From Chrysopilus asiliformis (taxonomy: Eukaryota; Arthropoda; Insecta; Diptera; Rhagionidae), in NCBI GenBank assembly GCA_964034945.1, contig OZ035962.1, forward strand, positions 66,297,274 through 66,361,273: DNA of 64,000 bases, given 5' to 3'. Position 1 is the first letter of the stretch. Each line of letters starts with the position of its first letter. Of this stretch, positions 1-10,900 are shown in pieces. Both the position numbers and the translations under genes were made by a program. The notes under the pieces were generated by a model that saw nothing but the letters and a program-made list of their open reading frames with translations, was not told the DNA's origin and searched no databases.

Positions 1-1007
1 TGTTTAAGCTATTAGTATTACAAAGCTCTGCTGAAAAATTGTCCCAAAAGTATTTCCCTCTTTATCGTACTTGAACGCATCCACTGAACTGTATAAGGTC
101 GCGAAATTCAAAATTTAGTTTGCCGCGAAATTCAAATTTCACAAGTTTGAGACTAACTTTAGGCGCAAACAAATAACTTTAGGCGCCAACACCATTCCGA
201 AAGTCAATTTTCCTTTGACAGCTCACGGTTTAAACGAGAGGACTATATTTATTTTCATACGGGTATCTCGCTCTTACTTGACTCGTTTTAATTCTCTGAA
301 CTGTATTGAAATGGGACCATTTGAGACAGCGAATCGAGCAATCTAGTATATCTATGAATTGATTCTTCTGTGTTTAAAGCGGTCCCTACCCGTTCAATCT
401 TGCAGTCAATCATCGCATGCTGTGACAGCATTTTGAACGTCTATGGTGATGCTGTCATGCAAAATTCCATGATTGACAGAATGCTGGCCAATATCAAAAT
501 CATTTTGATATTTTTCAAGGGAACTTTTTGAATCACAGCATGCTTAAACGTGTATGGCGATGCTGTCAATCATTTCGTCATTTCAGGGAAATTTTTAGTA
601 GTGAAAAGATGTCGCATATAAAAGACAAAGTTTTTTGGGAATCCTTCTTCGAGTTATATCGACAAAGAAGTGAGTTGTGGATGACGGAAAGTGAAAAATA
701 TAAGGACAAAAATTTTTTTAAATTTATATTAACTCTAGCCGGGATGTCCGACAAAAGGCGGGCTTCAGGGAATTCGCTTGTTTATAACGGGTAACATGCC
801 CTATATGAATATGAAATATTTACAGTTAGCGGTTGTCCTTTGCTTTGTTAGTTTTTATCTAAAATCTGGAAGCTGTTTATCATCGTCAAATCAAATCGTG
901 TTGTCTTACACGCCATCCATACCTGCCAGAAACATTGACAGAACTGTTAACAGAAATGTCATTAGAAAATTTTGTTGTGACATAGGTGGGCTGATTCTGG
1001 CATGAAG
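1..1007. other. No gene recognised; AT-rich spacer with a short direct repeat
   Basis: No protein family was recognised here. The short reading frames at 528-794 and 778-1005 show no known motif. A motif of about 35 bp, roughly ACAGCAT..GAACGT.TATGG.GATGCTGTCA, occurs near 426-462 and again near 535-572, which suggests a decayed repeat. Confidence 0.4.
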
Positions 1008-1414
1008 CGCATATCAGAATGAAGCAGCATTCGCGGCGGCAGCAAAACTGCCTTGGCAGCAAAATTGGTTTTGCTGACTTCCATCACGGAATGGAGCAGC
1101 ACGAATCCGGAGTAAAATCAGTTTGACAGTTCTCATTTGTTTGATTTTCTCGTGAAATTTTGTTAATTTATCTATTCGTTCATAAAATGTCTACAGTAAT
1201 TGATGATTTTGATAAAATTAATGAAGGCATTAGCGTTCTGACGGCGTATAGCGTATATTCGAAGTATATATTCGAAGCGTCAGTAAAAATAGAAATAGCG
1301 CTAAAAAAGCAGCGAGAATTTTTGCTGCTTTTAGTACGTCATAATTTTACTCTTAGCCAATGGGAAACTTTTGCTGCCCGCTGCTCCAAAAACGCTGCTG
1401 CATTCTGATATGGG
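1008..1414. mobile_element. Short terminal-inverted-repeat element (MITE-like)
   Basis: The left end reads CATATCAGAATGAAGCAGC. The right end is its inverse, GCTGCATTCTGATATG. The interior is GC-richer and has no recognisable transposase; the 82-aa frame at 1160-1408 runs into the right repeat and is not a gene. No clear target duplication was found, so the superfamily is open. Confidence 0.6.
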
Positions 1415-2087
1415 CTTGACGTTTCAGTTTCAGAAATGCGTTGAGCAGTAAACAACTGAGAGTAGTAAAATTTCCGCACTAAAATGAAATTTGGCCTCCA
1501 GCTGCTCCCGCGATGCCTTTTTCAAATAATTTCTTTGTAAAAATTACTTTTAAACAGTATTCGTTTATAGAACGGAGCGTCTCTGCACGTGAAAAATTAC
1601 AATCCGCCATCTTAAATTCACGGATGTGAAATTTCCGTCACCATTTCTGTTAGCAAAGATGTCAGCAAAAACTGCCTGACTTTTCTGTCGTAACAGCTGT
1701 CATTTGAATCTTCACTAGACGTAACATTAGATGTAACAGCAACAGTGACGGGATTCATGGCAGGTGTGGATTGCTAGTTATACAAAAAAGTTAAAACTAA
1801 TTATACACAACCATTACAAAAATAAGAATTTTGCAGTATTAGCAATTTGCAAACCTCACTTTTAGCTTAGGGTCATCAGTCGAAAGTCGGGGAGAAAGGG
1901 TTAAAAATTGAAAAAGATCTTTTAGCTTTAAGCTTAGAAGAAATTTGAAAGATTTGGTATTCTGCTTAAAATATTTGTGGTGAAAATTGAATCCAAAAAG
2001 TTAAAATACTGCGACTTCATATGTGTTGGGAATTTCCCCTTTTTGAAAATGTTCGTTCGGTTGAAAATCGCCGGTCTAATAGCCGTA
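1415..2087. other. Spacer, nothing recognised
   Basis: No reading frame with a recognisable domain and no clear repeat structure was seen here. Confidence 0.4.
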
Positions 2088-2241
2088 GCACATTAACGAT
2101 AACTTTTGCGATTGAGGCTACGATTGGCCTTTTCGACCAATGAGAACACAGCTGGCTACGATTGCCAGTTTAGACTTGAGACTAATTGGTCGAAAAGGCC
2201 AATCGTAGCCTCAATCACAAAAGTAATCGTTAATGTGATAC
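2088..2241. mobile_element. Palindromic MITE
   Basis: Two arms of about 55 bp face each other. The left arm runs CACATTAACGATAACTTTTG through GGCCTTTTCGACCAAT, and the right arm is its inverse with a few mismatches (ATTGGTCGAAAAGGCC through GTTAATGTG). The loop is about 45 bp. It has no coding capacity. Confidence 0.6.
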
Positions 2242-3649
2242 CGTATCTTGATTAACAATTTTTTATCCCAAGAAATATCTCACCGCAATGAAATTTTTTT
2301 GACAGCTGGGCAGAGATATTTCATGGAATTTCATTTCTTCGCATGTCTTTGAAGTTGAAACAACTCGTCACAGTTATTGCAAAATAATAGAAACAAAGAA
2401 AAGCAGGCGAAAAGAAAAACCTTAATGTTAAATATTCTCTTCCGAAGCCTTTTCTATCGTATTGTTTGTAAAAAATAAGTGTTTTCCCAACTACTTGTCG
2501 GGAGAATTTAGATTCCGCCATCTTGAATCGAGAAATTCCATGAAATTTTGCAATTGCAAGATTTCATGAAATTTATCTCTGGGATTTTTTATCGCCGTCA
2601 CCTCGAGCTCTGATTGGTCAATCTAAAATCTCTGCGATGAAAAATCCCAAGTGGAGACACGGTCTTAGACACCGGGGATGTTTTTTGGTAGTGCAATAAT
2701 TGCATTGAGTATAGAATCTATGCAGCCAATTTCATTCGGCATTCCAAACTTTTGCATAAACTGATTTTTATGCTTTTCCTTTTTTTGTGAAGAAATTGGA
2801 AATTTTATTAACTCCTTGACTATGAAGTTCAAAAAGGCGTGATACTTGACTGATGTATCAGGAAACTGTTGGTTCAGTCGCATAAGAGTTAATTTATTAT
2901 GTTCCAGTCGTAAAAAAATTAAGGTCGGTAGCGCTCCCAGATAAAACGGCTATCATCGCATGAAAATCATCGTGTACCAAAGATCAAAACGTGGTTTTTG
3001 AGATAAGCGACTTTTAAGCTTTGAGGAGAAATTTCGGAAAAAACTGAAAATGGAGTGACTTTTATTTTCTTGTGAAGCTATTAAACTTTAAACCAATTAA
3101 CGGAAGTAGATTTTCATCGCAGCAATATTTTGAGTTTTTAAAAAGATATTGATTTACCGTTAAAGGAAAAAATGCAGCAAAATATATTATCTTTAATTTT
3201 TCCGTAATAAATTTTTTTCCCCAAAAAATTTGAAAATTTTCATATGGAGTGAAACTATTTAAGTTCCTTGTACTTGGACTAATATTTCCAGAAAAACGCA
3301 TTACATCGCTTATGGCTCTATTCTCGAAATATAACTCACCACTGTAACTTAAATTTACGTGCTAAGATACAATTTGCTGTTTTAAAGTTGACATTCTGTA
3401 TTTCCAAAATATCTGTAACTTTACGAATAAGTAAAAGCGCAGCGTTAAGTTACATTTTTGGTGTTTTTATTTAAAAGCAGCAAAATTATTTTTATTGGTG
3501 CGTTTATGTGATTTTTTTTTGTAAATTTTTACACTTTTTTGTGTAAATTTTTGTTAAATTAGTGCCAAAATCACAATTTCCATCTGACACCAGATTTTTT
3601 TAAATAAATATACTGGATATTTGAGTACTATTTCCATCGCATGAAGGCT
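2242..3649. other. AT-rich spacer, decayed repeats
   Basis: No gene was recognised. Motifs such as TTCATGGAATTTC and ATTCCATGAAATTT (about 2320 and 2535) face each other and hint at an old inverted-repeat element, but the ends could not be fixed. A segment of about 40 bp near 3240-3282 (CATATGGAGTGAAACTA) recurs near 5860-5899. Confidence 0.35.
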
Positions 3650-4123
3650 CCCAGTGAAAAATTATTAAGGCATTATCGCTAAGGTGCCTTTAAGACATGA
3701 GACAAATAATATAAAAGCCTCCAAATTAAAATGAGATGGAAGTTCATCTCAGGAAAAACGCGCCTTTTTATGCGTGTGTTGGAAAAGTGAACTAAAAGTT
3801 ATGTGTCAAAAGTTATTTTTTGTTGAAGTTTTGTGTTGGCTATCAGGAGAATTTAAACGACTCGGTAAATATTTTTATAGAAAAAGTAATAGATTAAGGC
3901 TTAAAGACCGTTTTAATAAAGAAATTTTTACCATCTAAGCAATCAGCGCCATCACCGGGGAAAAAACATCTACTATTAATGTTGCCTTAGTTGTAAGGCC
4001 TTATATACGCGGAAATGGCCTATACAAAAATAAGGCAACAATAAGGTAAAGATAATGCATTAAGATAATGCATTAAGATAATGCCTTTATAATGCCTTAA
4101 TAAGACATTTTTTGTTCACTGGG
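3650..4123. mobile_element. TIR element, copy 1, uninterrupted (474 bp)
   Basis: The element begins CCCAGTGAAAAATTATTAAG and ends CTTAATAAGACATTTTTTGTTCACTGGG. The dinucleotide CT lies just outside both ends. A second copy in the opposite orientation at 4523-5611 shares nearly the whole sequence, which defines the boundaries. The inner tract repeats AAGATAATGCATT. It has no transposase. Copy 1 still carries the unoccupied TTAA site that is filled by another transposon in copy 2. Confidence 0.8.
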
Positions 4124-4522
4124 CTATTGCCCTAAAACGGGGAAAAAACCTGGTGGCGAGGAAAATAACTATACCTATTCTAGCTGGTAATGACATGGGT
4201 TTTGAGGGGTTTTGCGATTTTAAAAGTTAATACCAAAACATATGGGTTACTATGGCTTGTTTCAACATAGCACAAAAACCAATTTAAACCCACAATAAAC
4301 TCGCTTACGTTTTTTTAATGATCCATATGGATCTTTTATCCGGATCATTAAAAAAAAGCAGCTAATAAATTTATTAAAATGATTGTGTAAACCCTTATCT
4401 TGCATCATGACTCATTATTGTTCTCGTTAACTCGAAATTTCGTTTGTCCCCGTACCCTTTAACTTATCAAGGTTTTACGTAACTTTTTCCAATCCCGAGC
4501 CTTTTGGTTGGTGTATACGCTA
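4124..4522. other. Spacer between two inverted copies of a TIR element
   Basis: This is about 400 bp with no gene or repeat recognised, apart from a small ATCCATATGGATC palindrome near 4321. It forms the spacer of a large imperfect inverted repeat made by the two flanking element copies. Confidence 0.4.
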
Positions 4523-4720
4523 CCCAGTGAACAAAAGATGTCTTATTAAGGCATTATAAAGGCATTATCTTAATGCATTATCTTTACCTTATTGTTGCCT
4601 TATTTTTGTATAGGCCATTTCCGCGTATATAAGGCCTTACAACTAAGGCAACATTAATAGTAGATGTTTTTTCCCCGGTGATGGCGCTGATTGCTTAGAT
4701 GGTAAAAATTTCTTTATTAA

Positions 4721-5357
4721 CCCTAATCCGTATTTCGTGTCAATTTGACACAATTTTCGAATTCAAATCCACTTATTTCATTGTTTTTTTTTTATTAAAT
4801 TGATCTGAGATTTTGGCGCAAGGTAAAAATCGTATATGAATTTTTAATTTTTCTAATTGGATTTACCGTTAGGTGTCACATGGTCACTGTACAAAAAAAT
4901 CCCTTAATCTGTCGTTCATGTGTCAAATTGACACAATGGTAAAAACTTAAACATTACGCTGCGTCAAAAAGATATTTCATGCACATTTTTTATTTGAATT
5001 GAAATAGTATCAACAGGAATACAATTTGCCATCGTTTCCAAAAAAAAATCTAATTCCAATGTCCACAGTGTACGATGTGATAAATGTGTAAAATCTACTT
5101 GTCCATCTCACCGTTTCACAATTTGTGAAAAATGTGGAACCAACGTTCAATTTTCTTGATTCCTTTTTTATGTAATTTTGTATGTTATTAATAAGACCAA
5201 ATTATTTTTTTTGCTTTTCTCAATAAAAAAAATAATGATTAATCAAGAAAACTTAATTTTGTTACAATTAACACTAAAAATATGGGATTTTCTGGTATTG
5301 TGTCAATTTGACACATGAAATACTTTTAAGTAACTTTAAATGAAATACGGATGAGGG
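4721..5357 (+). mobile_element. Internally deleted piggyBac-family element with TTAA target duplication
   Basis: Both ends are flanked by TTAA (4717-4720 and 5358-5361), the hallmark target duplication of piggyBac. The ends are CCCTAATCCGTATTTC at the left and its near-inverse GAAATACGGATGAGGG at the right. The subterminal motif TGTCAATTTGACACA occurs three times. The only coding remnant is the C-terminal cysteine-rich domain of the transposase, so most of the gene is deleted. The empty site is preserved in the sister repeat at 3650-4123. Confidence 0.85.
5055..5159 (+). pseudogene. piggyBac transposase C-terminal cysteine-rich domain, remnant
   Basis: The + frame ends with a Cys-rich segment containing RCDKC, then STCPSH, then ICEKCGT, followed by a TGA stop at 5157-5159. 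CxxC..C..H..CxxC is the pattern of the PHD/RING-like zinc domain at the C-terminus of piggyBac transposases. The catalytic region and start are missing, so it is a dead fragment within the TTAA-flanked element. Confidence 0.75.
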
Positions 5358-5613
5358 TTAAAACGGTCTTTAAGCCTTAATCTATTACTTTTTCTATAAA
5401 AATATTTACCGAGTCGTTTAAATTCTCCTGATAGCCAACACAAAACTTCAACAAAAAATAACTTTTTTAGTTCACTTTTCCAACACACGCATAAAAGGCG
5501 CGTTTTTCCTGAGATGAACTTCCATCTCATTTTAATTTGGAGGCTTTTATATTATTTGTCTCATGTCTTAAAGACACCTTAGCGATAATGCCTTAATAAT
5601 TTTTCACTGGGTA

Positions 5614-7111
5614 GTTTTGCGTCTTTTTAGTACTTTTTACCACTATAGTGGTGGGACGTAGCTTAATTACAGAATGAGAATACACAACTTGTAAAGTTAA
5701 AGTTACATATCGCTAAATTTTGTAAATAGCAACCTAAATTATCGTAAAGATTCTATCGCAGCGATAAAACTAAATTTATATACTTATCACTTTAGTAAGA
5801 AAAGGAACAGCAAATTTGATTGGTCTATCACTTGCTCCCCCTAAAAAAAACTTTAGAATTCATATGGAGTGAAACTACTTAAGTTCCCTATACTTAAACG
5901 TAACTCTGGAAGAAATTGAGCCATCTTGGAATTTGAGATACAGGCGTTTCGCATAAAAAGGAAAAACAATTTTGTGAATGGGCAAAATCGGACAACTTCT
6001 TTTCCTACCTCCATACAGACTAAACAGTTTTTTGAAAACGGTGTATCATGTCGAAAAAGTGAGAGACAAAATATTGACCTATCTAGCGATCACGGTGATA
6101 TCCGGGAAGAGGTTTACTGAATAGAGGGAGGGTGGGGAGTTCAGCGGTTCCGGAGATCGTAGTAGAAGTAGTAAGAAAGGAGCATATTTTTTCACATACA
6201 AATAGTTTTTATAATAGTTAACCCTGACAAGTGTTCCGGTACCAATCTCTACTTTCCCACCCTGGCAAATCTACAAAAAAAAATGATAAAAATAAAATTA
6301 CAGCAATTTTAAATAGAGTAACAATTTCTTCATAAAATACAATAGTTGAAATACATATTAACATCCCACCATTTTCTTTTGGCAAATCTCACAGAATTTG
6401 TCAAAAAAACTTAGCCCGTATTCCGGAAGTCGGTGGTTAAATTCCCGACTGTGGCACGCTGTGATTCACGCCCACTCAACTTGTTTGACGAAATGAGTAG
6501 TGATAGTTGCCGCTTGGTGTTAACGACATTATCGGTTTAGATTGCTATCACGGCCTCTGCTGTTGATGGGTTGCAACGTAAAAACCTTATAAATGTTGTA
6601 ATTCATCCACGGTTCTCAATCCATGCCAAAACTGTAGGTGCGAAGCAATCAAGAAATTGTTATGAAACTTCAATTGAGGAGGGCCCAGGCTCTTCGAGAG
6701 CTGTAGCGCCGAGGATGATGATGATTTCAGTTGAAAAAAGACAACAACTGGTCAGGAATATGACAAATAATTGCCTAAATCACTTACAAGATCTAGGAAT
6801 TTACGCGAACATAACAGTTTTTTATTTCGCCGCGATATCTTCGATTTTTGTCTTAAATTTTTTTCACAAGGCAAAAAATTTTTTTCACAAGGCAAAAAAT
6901 TTTTTTTTCAAAAGCGGTCTCCACTAGGCTTTTCAATGGCACGACATTGACGAAAGCATCATTTATTTTCCAATGGTTGTTTCTGTATGATATTTATTTG
7001 ATCGCCGGTAATTCTCATTACAGTTTCATAAAATATTAAAGCGCGTCTCGATTAGAAATAAATCCTTTTCCACAGAATTTTTGTTTCCACCATTCACACG
7101 ACCACGTCGAC
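5614..7111. other. Spacer upstream of bin3; short tandem duplication
   Basis: No gene with a recognisable domain was seen; the 118-aa frame at 6571-6927 has no motif and ends in a simple repeat. Around 6855-6905 a 22-bp unit (TTTTTTTCACAAGGCAAAAAA) is tandemly duplicated. Confidence 0.4.
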
Positions 7112-7114
7112 TTA

Positions 7115-7498
7115 TGCTACATTTACACGAATGACAAATTTGTCATTTTTTTCTTGTCATTATGTTAATTCCCGTGTAAATGGCATAATTTTTGTAATTT
7201 TTTCTGTCAGAAAATGTCAATCTTTCATAAAAGAATGAACTTGTCCATTCTTTTATGCCAGATTGTCATTCGTGCAAACGCAATATTAGTTATGACAAAA
7301 GTTGAATACTAAAGTTGTCATAACTAATATTGCGTTTGCACGAATGACAATCTGGCATAAAAGAATGGACAAGTTCATTCTTTTATGAGAGATTGACATT
7401 TTCTGACAGAAAAAATTACAAAAATTACGCCATTTACACGGGAATTTACATAATGACAAGAAAAAAATGACAAATTTGTCATTCGTGTAAATGTAGCA
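7115..7498. mobile_element. Fold-back MITE, 384 bp, nearly perfect palindrome
   Basis: Two arms of about 185 bp are near-perfect inverses. The left begins TGCTACATTTACACGAATGA and the right ends TCATTCGTGTAAATGTAGCA. The trinucleotide TTA lies directly outside both ends (7112-7114 and 7499-7501) and fits a 3-bp target duplication as made by PIF/Harbinger-type elements. No protein is encoded. It lies 0.4 kb upstream of the bin3 start codon, so a transcript crossing it would form a long hairpin. Confidence 0.8.
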
Positions 7499-7909
7499 TT
7501 ACTTGGTTGATGATTTACTTCGATATGTTATTCGAGCCTTCACATGCACATACGCCGGTGTAGAAACGCCACAAAATGATCTGTGAAAAGGTTGATTATT
7601 TGTACAAAAATTCAAAATTTTATTGCCGCCATATTGTTTTTAAGGTCTTGCGTACCCCCCGAAACTTGCTCGTGTACCTCTGGTTGAGAAACAGTGATGT
7701 AAAAAAGTATTTAATGTATTGCATAGCTATATTTAATTTCTCTGCTAAATTTATTTTCAAAATGCCTAATGAAATTAATTTATCTTTTTTTTTTGCAGGA
7801 ATAAAATCTATTCACATTCACAAGAAAAGAAGCGGGATATAAAACTCAAATATTTTTCAAAATTTAAATTCTCTTCAATCAATGAGCTTTTAAAAGGCAA
7901 ATAAAAATA

Positions 7910-10900
7910 ATGTCGGCAACAAAGGTGGCTACTTCTCCTAATGTGGCAAATGAGAATGATCTCAATATTAGGGTAATTAGTACCGAACAATCGACTGAAA
8001 GACAAACTCAAGTAAATACGATTGATTGTGCACAAACAGGACATGCGGGACAGTTTCGTGAGGATAATAAAGGCAGTAACAGTGAACCGAGTGGATCGAT
8101 GGTAGAAATCGAAAGTTTTGCTGCGGATAATGAGCAATGGCGATTGCAGCAGCAGTCATCATATCTGCACGCCCAACAGCAGCAATATCATCCACATGTC
8201 CATCCGAGTGAGAAAACCTGTACACAAATTAAAGGAAAGGGGAACCGTGGAAATGGAAATAATAACAATCACAAATGTCACTTTCGTGCGCCACAGCAAT
8301 TTGGTCAGAAGAAGAAGAAATGGAACAAACAATTTAAAATGAGACAAAAACTTAATTTACAACTGCAATTGCAGCAGCAACAGCAAATGCAGCAGCCACC
8401 TCAGCAGCTACTGCCAATCAACAAAGCGGATATGGAGAATATGCAGAATTTGAAAAATCAGGCAAATTATCGCAGTAAACAGCATACCATTAAGAACGTT
8501 AAAACAAACTTCAACAAAATGAACGCACATCGCACCGCCCAATTCTCGATCCGTTCGAAATTCTTTCTTCCAGATAAGAGGCCACGTAAAGAGATCATCA
8601 TACCACCAACGAAATTTCTATTAGGTGGCAATATCTCTGATCCTTTAAATTTGAACAGCTTACAGGATGAAGCGATGAGTGCAACAACACCGACACCGAC
8701 ACCAAAACAATCACCGATCACTACACCACCCAAGGTTGAAGTGATCATTCCACCTAATATTCATGATCCTCTACATTTATTGGATCCTGTCGATTCTGTG
8801 GAATATGAAAAACAACTGGTGTCGCCCATGAAGCGAAAGTCCAAATCAAAACATCGGCACCGCAAGAAAAAGCCGAAACGCAAACGTTTAGAGAGTACCG
8901 TATCGACAGTTTCGTCAATCGGTGGTGGCCCAAGTACAGCATCCTCGATAGGGCCATGTGATTTCTCCGCGATATCTTTTTCCAGTGGCGTCGTCGTTTC
9001 TACTGATAATATTGTGGGCGCAAGCGGAAAAACAGCAATCGCGTGCAAAATGGCTCCTGGAAATGTCATTGGCAGTGATTCGGGTGTTAATAAATGTGAA
9101 GAAGCTTCCGTACTTGCCATACCGATAGGATCAATCAATGAAAACAATGCAAACGTGAGAACCGATGATTTAAGCTGTGGTACGATGGTTGGATCTAGTT
9201 CGGGAACACTGAATATAACTGATATGAGCGGTCATTGCATTGTTGGCGGTAGCGGTATGGTGTCTCAAATAAGGGATATTTCTGGGGATTTTGTGAACAA
9301 TAAGCATGCTGTATCACATTCAATTACCTCAGCAACTAGCACCAGTGTCACATCCGTAAGTGATGTCACCATACGACGAAGTATCGATCGCGAGAAAGCT
9401 CACAGAGATTTGCGCCTTGATTTAAGTCTAGTGGCTGAGCACTTGCAACAGCACCAGTGCCAACAGCAATCTGGCAACAATGCTGGGAGAAAGCGTCGTA
9501 TCAGCGAGGGACCAAATTCATCTAAATCAAAGGTAAATTTAAGACTGTTGGATTTTTCTTAGGGGCCGTGTATAAATTACGTCACACTTTAAGGGGTCTT
9601 ACTGTCAATACTAGCATAAAAGTGGGAAATCTCCAAAATGTTGAATTTGTGTGTTGGACCATATGTAGGATAGGTAAAAAATCATAAACCGGAACGGAAA
9701 TTTTTTGCGTTTTTTTCCGGTTTTTTCACTTTGTATCATTTTTTTTCTGCAAAATTTGCGTTTTTTTTCTGGTAATTAAAAATTTAGTTTGGTAATTATG
9801 AAAGAATAATGTTGGCGAGGTGTATGTATTTTTATACCCGTATGGTGAAACCAAAGGGTATATTAACTTTGCCTTACCGTTTGTAACGCCAAGATCCCGT
9901 CATCGCACAAAAAAATGAATTACACCAGTGTGTTTAGAATGATAAAAAAAGTTGAATTTTGCATGTCCGTCCGTCTGTCTGTCCGTCTGTCCGTCCGTCT
10001 GTCCGTCCGTCTGTCTGTGGCGCGGATTGCGGGCGCACGGATTGAGCTAGAGACTTGAAATTTTGCGTGGATCCGTTTTTCGTAAAATGCGAGGCTAAGT
10101 TCGTTAATGGGCAAAAATGGACCATTAGGGGGGGTACCCCCTATACGAACGAAAACGTTTTTTGCGAATATCTCAAAAACGGTGCATCTTATCAAAAAAG
10201 TCCAAGAACAACAGTTATTTAGGAAATGATTCTACATAAAACTCCCATTCATCAAAATCCGATTGGAATAAATTTTAAAAAATCTTATTGGAAAGTTTGA
10301 CTTCAAAGTGGAATTTTGGTACAACTGTTCGAATTTTGATACGAATATCACCATACGGGTCTCCAATGATTGCCAGATTGGCAATTATAGCTTTTGTTAT
10401 GTTTTGAAATAAAATTTTGGTTCACATCCCCACACCCAGCCGAAACCCCTGAAGCTAGATTTTTCCGCTAAGGGGACAAACGGGTGTTAAAGAGGGTTTA
10501 CAAACGAAAATGTTTTTGGCGAATATCTCAAAAACGGTGCATTTTATCAAAAAAGTGCAACAACAAAAGTTATTTAGGATATGATATATGATTCTACATA
10601 AAACTCCAAAACATCAAAATTCGATTGGAATAAATTTAAAAAAATCTTTTTGAAAAGTTTGACTTTAAAGTGGAAGGTTCGTTCAGTGGTTCTTGAGTTT
10701 TAACCTAACAGGGCGAGGGGACACCCCTATCTACTGTGTTAAACTAGTGTTATCAATTAATTTTTTTTTATTTTTATCAGACCAATTTCTATGTTAACCG
10801 AAAAAACTGCTCCCGATTCAGTTTTCGTAAAAACCGGGGTGTAATCCAAAACGAAAAAAAACTAAAGAATGAAACCGAAAAGCGGAACTAAAATTACCCG

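Larger units (their letters stand above)
4523..5611. mobile_element. TIR element, copy 2, inverted and interrupted by a piggyBac relic
   Basis: This is the same element as 3650-4123 in opposite orientation. It starts CCCAGTGAACAAAAGATG and ends AATTATTTTTCACTGGG style, with TA just outside both ends. The element is split at a TTAA by the 637-bp insert 4721-5357. Small indels against copy 1 destroy the 64-aa frame seen at 5336-5530, so that frame is not a gene. Confidence 0.8.

Noticed and set aside
2251..2660. Possible TIR element built on TTTCATGGAATTTC motifs
   Set aside because: Inverted motifs are short and scattered and ends could not be paired consistently.
5336..5530. 64-aa frame MRWKFISGKTRLLC.. 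present in a repeated element
   Set aside because: The sister copy at 3730-3920 has indels and a stop that destroy the frame, so there is no sign of coding constraint.
6571..6927. 118-aa frame upstream of bin3
   Set aside because: No domain, and its end is a tandem simple repeat (CACAAGGCAAAAAATTT).
7808..9147. Minus-strand frames opposite bin3 exon 1 (109, 82, 93 and 128 aa)
   Set aside because: Shadows of the low-complexity coding exon; no domain and no independent splice signals.
9920..10195. Frames of RTDRRTD/TDRQTD repeats (also at 31537-31824, 51956-52284, 58628-58914)
   Set aside because: They translate the (GTCY)n block of helentron copies and occur on both strands; they are not genes.
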